DNA from: Gnetum montanum | Lineage: Eukaryota > Streptophyta > Gnetopsida > Gnetales > Gnetaceae | Assembly: GCA_015680685.1 (NCBI GenBank) | Contig: MNCI01007684.1 | Coordinates: forward strand, 901,039 to 965,038 | Direction of reading: 5' to 3' | DNA length: 64,000 bases | In this document: positions 57,951 through 64,000 of the stretch, in pieces | How positions within the stretch are numbered: the first letter of the stretch is position 1 | Layout: each line of letters begins with the position of its first letter | Position numbers and translations under genes: made by a program | The notes under the pieces: model-generated | Told to the model about the DNA's origin: nothing | Databases searched by the model: none | Seen by the model: the letters and a program-made list of their open reading frames with translations, nothing else

Positions 57951-59930
57951 TACCCCTATGACTAAATGAAAACTCATCATTGAGTTCATTAGAATAAGAT
58001 CGGGAAGGTATGGGATTATTGACTCAATGGAAACTAATGGGATGACATGTGAATAGATCATTATTACAAGACTTGACAAGACTGGTGTTCATGATAACAA
58101 GAGTGAACACCTTATTACATTGACATCAAGCCTCATTTGGCAGCTGAGAAAGAGAGAGAGAAAGAAGTGTTGCTGCTGCCAACACCAAGATTGTGTCTTT
58201 CATTGTCCATCCATAAGCACATCATCGATCTTGCTACTTGCAAAGCTACTTTAGCACTGCTCCATTCCAAGTGTTGGTCTCCAAATCCCGTCTTGTTGTT
58301 GCATGATCACCCTCTACACACACAACATAGTCTTGTATTATCAAGGGTAGGTGAATTTCAATGTGGTAATACCTTGCTTTGGTGTAAATCTATTGGCTGA
58401 GTTGTGGTATGGCTAATTGCGGATCGAGAGATACAATATTGATAACTACCGAAGGTGTAGGGGTTAGGAAAAAATTGAAAAATTTTAGGGCTAAGAGAAA
58501 ATTAAAAAAATTGGGCCCCATACCCCCATGACTAATCGTGAACCTCCGATAGTGTTAGAATGAAGAAAGAAAAGAACAAGAAGATGGTTAAAAGAGAAAA
58601 CTAAGACATCGATGAAATGGATGTCAAGATGGAAATGAAAAAAACAAAATTAATTGAAAAATGTTAAGGGAAATAATTTAATTGGTGCATCAAATAAGAA
58701 TATCAGTGGGTCCTCCCCAAAGCAGGCTCATGCCCTTAATGCCCTGACAGACTCACATTCAAAGAGTCCGTAGGCTCTGGGAATGTCCTTTGGAACAAGA
58801 GTTAAAGTCTTAACTATAAGAATTTACCAAAAAGGAAATGATGTATCTACCAAGATATACACTAATGATATAATCGACAATGAGGTGAACAATGGAGAGA
58901 AGGATAGAGAGCAGAAAATGGAATGGAATCTCAAGAACAAGGTGGTGTACAACCCCTTGTGTGTTTCATGATTAAGGTGATGTGGAAAATCTAATTCCAA
59001 CTCTAGCCTCAAACCAACCACATCCAGTGACTTTGCATCAACGCACTTGGCCAAACCATCCTTTTGAATAACAAGAATGCTTCCGCCAAGAGCCACCACC
59101 ATTCCGATGAAACAAAGGAGAGAATGGGAAGCGAGAAGGGCCTTAGTTAGAGGGAACGTTTTTGGTTCCATAACCAGTGCTTGTAGCCCATGTTTATTAC
59201 ATCTAAGGGGTGTGCTTTGAATTCTCACTTTATTTGTTTTTTTTTGTTATTTTGTGTTTTTATGCGTGAGAACCACACCATGCAAAGACTTCTTATTTTT
59301 ATGGTCTCAACTTCCGAAAATTAGGTAACATCGGAATGATAAGAAAAATCAAGAAGAAAACATCCAAGCACTCAAGAGAATGGCCAACACAACTACATCA
59401 AGTTTCCTTGAAGTCACACCCCTTTCAAACCTTGAGTCCTTCGTTAGTTTGAGAAGTACCTAGTCACTTATTCGTTAAAGTTCTGATTAGGAAAAGGAAC
59501 TGTACATTTCCAAGCCAAGAGAAATCATAGACTTTGTGGATGGATGGATGAAGTGAAAACTTATTGCCTACCATATCAAAAGAACATACCTTAGTATCAA
59601 CATCATAACATGAAGGTAAAAACCAACATTAGCAATCAATAAGAAAAATAGTTCATACCATCATGAAGAACACTTATTGGGTGCCAAACTTACATGGTGG
59701 ATGACACACACACACACACACACACACAAAATGGAAAAGTATAACAATGTTATAAAAAAAAACAAGAAAAGTTAAATAAATTTGTAAAATAAAAACATGT
59801 AAAACAAAAACTTGTAAAACAAAAATGTGTAAGACCAAAACTTGTAAAAAAAAACTAAAAAGAACTGAGGTCTCCAATGATTAGCATAGGTGGCCATCTC
59901 CCCCATGATTCAATTGTAAGGGAGATATCC
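57951..59930 (-). other. 3' UTR of G3, with possible captured sequence
   Basis: The blocks match the G2 3' UTR in reverse complement: 'aaccacaccatgcaaagact' near 59,270, 'catcaagtttccttgaagtcacac' near 59,400 and 'ggtcctccccaaagcagg' near 58,690. Two stretches have no counterpart that I could find in G2: 58,130-58,410 and the 134-codon minus-strand open frame 58,824-59,228, which contains a hydrophobic run (SLLCFIGMVVALGGSILVIQ). These could be captured host sequence. A (CA)n microsatellite lies at 59,704-59,728. Confidence 0.55.
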
Positions 59931-60942
59931 AAAATAATGAATGTCTATTTGAATTTCTTAACAGTGCCCAACTTCTCCCCATTGATGTTTTTAGGTTGAG
60001 GGGTGGAAGTTGGCGATGCTCATACTCCAATGTGTCTATGCCTTCATTATTAACATGAGGTTCCTCAGTTCGTTCCATGCATATTAGTTTGCTCTTTCTA
60101 GTAGCTATCAACCATAGGGTGTCTACTACTGGTGTGGTTGCTACATACAGGCACCTTTGGATTTGTGTTTCAAGGGAACACCTATTGCATGGAGGAGATA
60201 TTGTGCGTTCTTCCATGTCATCACCCGATGAATCATTGTATGTGATGCATGGAACTTTCTTCTTCTCAATCTTTCCATATATGTTTATCTTAGATATCTG
60301 CAAGGAAAGATCGTGGATACCTAGGTACACATCTACTGTACTTAGCCATGGCCTTCCCATTATAATTGGGAAGCCCCCTTCATTGTTAATTTCTATCACC
60401 AGGAAGTCAGCTGGGTAAGACCAACCACACACAGTGGTAATGATGTCCTCCACCAATCCCAAGGGAATGGTGATGGACTGGTTAGTCAGCTCCAGTTGAA
60501 TGTTGCTCTTCTTAAGTTGGGGTAGGTTCCAGGCTTGATACATTTCTAGTGATATTAAATTGACTCTAAAACCTGAGTCAAGATGAGCCTCATGTGGTTC
60601 ATTTCCAGTGATTTGTAAATAGATTAAAGGGCTTTCAGGATCACATAGTATCCTAGGAAGGTAGCCTACCTTGATCCAGTTGATTATGGTATGTGTTAAC
60701 ATAACCATATGCGTACTCTGTTGTTGGACTAAAGGATGCTCCAAAGTGTTAGATGGTGGAGGCATGCACATCGACTCAACCATTTGTTGTTGTGAGAGTT
60801 TGTCTAGACTTTTGGTTCTAAAGAAAGACCTTCTTTTTTTACAATAGTTAGAACCAGCACTAGATTGAATATTTACAGGTTGAATATTTACAGCTCTTGT
60901 AGCATTACGTTGCTGTGGTTGAGTAGGGAGTTCCCCTTGCAT
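59881..60942 (-). CDS. Protease-containing ORF of G3 (353 aa)
   Basis: The longest open frame in the window. The N-terminal 80 residues are Gag-tail, rich in Q and S. The retropepsin domain follows: EAHLDSGFRVNLI with D-S-G at residues 122-124 intact, LVEDIITTVCGWSYP near 165-177, and FPIIMGRPWL near 191-200 (family: PIILGRPFL). Residues after about 325 come from the 3' UTR, read through the deletion junction, so the C-terminus is not native. It starts downstream of a stop that separates it from gag. The domain itself looks complete; activity is unknown. Confidence 0.7.
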   Translation of the reverse strand: MQGELPTQPQQRNATRAVNIQPVNIQSSAGSNYCKKRRSFFRTKSLDKLSQQQMVESMCMPPPSNTLEHPLVQQQSTHMVMLTHTIINWIKVGYLPRILCDPESPLIYLQITGNEPHEAHLDSGFRVNLISLEMYQAWNLPQLKKSNIQLELTNQSITIPLGLVEDIITTVCGWSYPADFLVIEINNEGGFPIIMGRPWLSTVDVYLGIHDLSLQISKINIYGKIEKKKVPCITYNDSSGDDMEERTISPPCNRCSLETQIQRCLYVATTPVVDTLWLIATRKSKLICMERTEEPHVNNEGIDTLEYEHRQLPPLNLKTSMGRSWALLRNSNRHSLFWISPLQLNHGGDGHLC

Positions 60943-60954
60943 TGTTGGAGTAGG

Positions 60955-63201
60955 TTATATGGGAACTATAGGTGGAAGAGGTGCGGATGGAGTTGGAGGA
61001 TGGGATGAATGTGGAATGTCTCCTAAAGGAGAAGGAGTCCTCTTAAAGTACTCTAAAACTTGGTAGTGATGTTGGGGAGTTGTGTGACCCATAGAGTCAC
61101 CTGAAGAAACCAGCTGCTGCACATAATAGTTATAAGGATCAGGTTGCCAGTGGCATTTCCCATGACTATGGGTGTTGCCACTGCTGATGCTGTCTGATGG
61201 GTTGTGGAGGAGTTCCACTTGGATAATATGTTAGTGGTTGGTGGAATTGCCTTGGGTTACCTTGTGGATAAGGTAACCTTCGGGTTTGCCGTTGGTTGAG
61301 TCTTGGATTAAGTGCATACATCCTAGACTCCTATAGATGTGAGATGATTGGACAACATCCCTTAGGATGGTCATAGTGGAGATCTCACATCCACCATCAT
61401 CGTCTGTGTCTAGATCCACATCCTCATCAAAGACAATAATTTTTTCCTTACCCTTGTTATGTGCAGGGCTTGCATTTCTCAGCTTTGTCTTACATTTGTC
61501 ACTACTTCGTTCCTCCTTAGACTCTTCTACAATCTTCAAAACACTTTCAAGTTTGGAGTCTAAGGAATCACACAACTAATCTACCTTAGTTGATACTTCA
61601 GTTGTTAGCTTCTACATTGGCAAGGTTTTCCGGTTCACCAACTCTTTGAGTGGTGACTCATCCTCCTCATCACAAAATTTCACTCCCTTCTTTTGAAGGG
61701 AGGGATTATGGTTGTATTCTTCCACACTCTCTCTTTTCCATAGCTCACCTTCTTCTTTGGCTACTTGTTCCAACAAGTGATGTACTTCGTGGGCTCTAAG
61801 TTGTGATAGTCTCCTTTGGGCATAAGTCCCAAGGGTTCTCCTTGTCTCATGCCTTAGCCCATCCATGATGTGGCAAAGTTGATCCCACTGAGTGTACCCA
61901 TGGCCCGGGCAACGATGTAACAATGTGTAGTAGTGGGCCATGGCAGCATCCAAGGGTTCATGATGACCTTGCTTCCAACCTTGGATCTGCTTACGCAAAT
62001 TAGACACTCAGGAGTACGTTTGATACTTATCATTAAAAATTTCTAGCATCATACTCCACCTTTTGATGGTTTCTAGCTCTAAGGACCGATACCAACTCTC
62101 TACTTCCTTAATGAGTGTCCTGGGAAATAACTTAAGTTTTTGTCACTCGTTCTCTATGTTTTGCAAGGCACAAGCATCGTGGAATGCCTGTAAATGATGT
62201 TGTAGATTTGAGTTGTATCCCCCTTCAAAATGTGGGATATTGTTCATATCTAAGTGTTTGATCTGACTATCTTTTAAATGCCTTGTTGGAATCCTAACAG
62301 CCTCCGTTATGTCAAGCATACTTCGGGTTACGAGTAGGGGTTCATCATGATCATCTCTATCATGAAACCTATGATGTCTGCATTATTATTTCCTACTCTC
62401 CCTACATCCTTGACCTTGTCCTTTCTCTTGACCTTCCCATCGAGGTCTCTCATTTTTCCTACCTTTATCCTCACCGTCAGGTTCATGATGGCTGTGCCCA
62501 GATGTGGAAGGAGAGGGTGAGTGATGTGAAGAAGGGGAAGAAGAAGGGGAACCATCGTCATGACGATGTTTCTTACCTTCTCTTCAGTTGCTTCGACCCT
62601 AATCATGATGATGATCTAAGTGCCCATCCTTATTATAAGTTGTTGTTCCCTCTGTGGATAGTTGGTGTTCACGAGGTTCAGAACCAATATTATGTATCGT
62701 TGACCATAGGTTCTAATATCCAACCTCCTCACCATTGTTAGGAGGGGGAACATCATTTGCTAAAGAACCCTTGATAAGGGGTTCCTCATCTCCTATTTCA
62801 CTAAGGATGTGTGGGCCTTTTCCCTTCAGCAGTGTATGTTGACTCTCCTGCCTTAAGTCCCTCATACGTTGTAAAGCTGTGGGATGATAATGCCTCATGT
62901 CAAAATCTTCTGCAACATATTCAAAGTATAACTCAATCATGCCAATTTGTGTCAAAGCATGGAAGATCATGTTAGGGACTGATCGATCTGAGGGTAACAC
63001 GATGTTACCTTGCAGATCTCTCCACCGCAGCTGTTCGTCTTGATGGAGGATGAAGGTAAAGTCTGGAATATACTCATCAAGATGAGTATAGACCATCTTG
63101 TATTGTTTAGGACTTGGCTGATTTTGGTTATGTATTTTATGTTGCCGACTATTTCTTGTATTTTCCCTAGGTGGTGAATTACTTTTGCGAGAAGAAGACA
63201 T
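60955..63201 (-). pseudogene. gag of G3, broken
   Basis: Starts at 63,201 with MSSSRKSNSPP, 140 bp after the PBS. Open pieces: 62,713-63,201 (162 codons, including YIPDFTFILHQDEQLRW), 61,612-62,007 (131 codons; EPLDAAMAHYYTLLHRCPGH and GLRHETRRTLG, the Gag core), 61,231-61,575 (114 codons; acidic, VDLDTDDDGG) and 60,955-61,218 (87 codons; proline-rich end). Between them, around 62,010-62,330, an AFHDACALQN..N.W.KLK segment is readable. Breaks are few, so decay is less advanced than in G2. Confidence 0.8.
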
Positions 63202-63320
63202 CTTTATTGGTGTGCTATTTCACCATTATATAAATTTTTCTCTAATTAACTTGAAGATTCGTTTAGGCTTACAACGATGTGAGTGATATCCTTATGTTCT
63301 ATTTAGTGCACAAACACTTA

Positions 63321-63340
63321 GTCCTTGGCAATGGTGCCAA
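63321..63340 (-). other. Primer binding site of G3
   Basis: On the minus strand, directly after the LTR end CATCA, the sequence is TTGGCACCATTGCCAAGGAC. It differs by transitions only from the Asp-tRNA PBS of plant Athila elements. Confidence 0.65.
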
Positions 63341-64000
63341 TGATGAGTGGCGAGATACCCCTACACTCAACCATATGAATACGAGTGTAGCATGCATGAT
63401 CTGGACAAACTCCACAGATTAAGTTCCTAAACACCCCATGGAACACTTGGGGTTAATCATTCATTGTCTTCCCAGACTTACTTGTAGTTTTCACGATGTA
63501 TGGTTAAGCAAGTTTGAGGTATATGATTTTTATGGTTTTTTCTCTTTTATGTCTTCTACGCTAATAGGGTGAAGGGTTTAGAAACTAACTAACTTTAACT
63601 AATGAACTAAGTCTAAATTACCTAGCATCAGCATCCATTCCCACTTACCGTACACACCTTGAACTGATGCAACCATGGCTACCAAACACTAATCGTTACT
63701 GGGATCACCACGCGTAACGCATGTGCTCAAAGTGGTCGTACTGAGTCACCTATCTAGGAGGAAAGGGTTGAGAGAATCTAATCACGATGAGCATCCGTTC
63801 CTTGATTATCCGTACACATCCTTAAATGCTCATAATCAAGTCGTACTCATTTTGTGTTACTAGGAGAAAATAGTAAATAGCATGTAATAAATAACAAGTA
63901 ATAAATCCTATTCCATGTACTGCAAGGTTTATTCAAAAATCTTGTCTTTATTTCCATACAAAACTTGTGTTCAGGTATAATGTTTCTTGAATAAAGATCC
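63341..64000 (-). repeat. 5' LTR of G3, truncated by window edge
   Basis: Plus-strand view starts TGATGAGTGGCGAG and runs out of the window after 660 bp, near the 'aataaagatcc' area. It lacks the 75-bp internal duplication seen in the solo LTR at 14,171. Confidence 0.85.

Larger units (their letters stand above)
57062..64000 (-). mobile_element. Athila-like Ty3/gypsy element G3, lacking RT, RNase H and integrase
   Basis: 3' LTR 57,062-57,950, 3' UTR, protease, gag, PBS and 5' LTR from 63,341 past the window edge. The two LTRs are about 92-93 percent alike by eye over the first 450 bp. The polypurine tract reads CATAGGGGTA before the 3' LTR. One junction near 59,935-59,975 joins the region after the protease to the 3' UTR; in G2 the corresponding points are about 22,790 and 25,640, so roughly 2.8 kb of pol is missing. 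It would be non-autonomous even if its remaining frames were open. Confidence 0.85.

Noticed and set aside
59704-59728. (CA)n microsatellite, and (TA)n tracts at 9,928 and 52,499
   Set aside because: Ordinary microsatellites. Length differences between copies are expected and not informative by themselves.

Overview
The window looks like intergenic DNA from a large, repeat-rich seed-plant genome. It is AT-rich and CpG-depleted, and filled with old, nested LTR retrotransposons of plant type: Athila-like Ty3/gypsy, Tat/Ogre-like gag-protease, and Ty1/copia. It also holds tRNA-derived SINE heads and broken pieces of a plant subtilisin-like protease. I found no intact protein-coding gene. The age and poor removal of the elements would fit a gymnosperm, but that is inference and no species can be read from the sequence.

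Layout. 1-2,535: minus-strand Athila-like pol remnant, cut by the window edge. About 2,536-16,890: first copy (copy 1) of a tandem segmental duplication of roughly 10 kb once later insertions are removed. 16,925-17,884: 3' end and LTR of a plus-strand gypsy element. 17,885-18,622: unassigned DNA carrying a third short copy of a duplicated sequence. 18,623-28,543: a nearly full-length but dead plus-strand Athila-like element (G2) with LTRs, PBS, gag, protease, RT, RNase H and integrase. About 28,250-55,975: second copy (copy 2) of the duplication, enlarged by a copia element (33,013-38,851), a 10.3-kb Tat-like gag-protease element (39,578-49,867) and a 1.35-kb CpG-rich insert (about 30,985-32,340). 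55,590-57,061: minus-strand gypsy 3' UTR and pol end. 57,062 to beyond 64,000: minus-strand Athila-like element G3, which keeps gag and protease but has lost RT, RNase H and integrase in one internal deletion.

The ancestral duplicated unit holds, from left to right: the end of a gypsy LTR; an exon-like module that also recurs about 6 kb further on; a minus-strand subtilase pseudogene; short tandem repeats; an unassigned coding-like stretch; the second exon-like module; a SINE head; a degraded minus-strand gypsy LTR; and a long, broken minus-strand ORF of an unrecognised mobile element. Each copy serves as the empty site for insertions in the other. Copy 1 has solo LTRs at 7,112-8,003 and 14,171-15,095 that copy 2 lacks. 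Copy 2 has the copia and gag-protease elements that copy 1 lacks, each with a perfect 5-bp target duplication. This gives a relative order of events: duplication first, then separate insertions.

The most notable items are the gag-protease element without RT, with its regularly spaced palindromes and its minisatellites; the exact paralogous empty site of the copia element; the one-sided CpG decay between the subtilase copies; and the CpG-rich insert that splits one of them. All alignments were made by eye, so fuzzy boundaries may be off by tens of bases.
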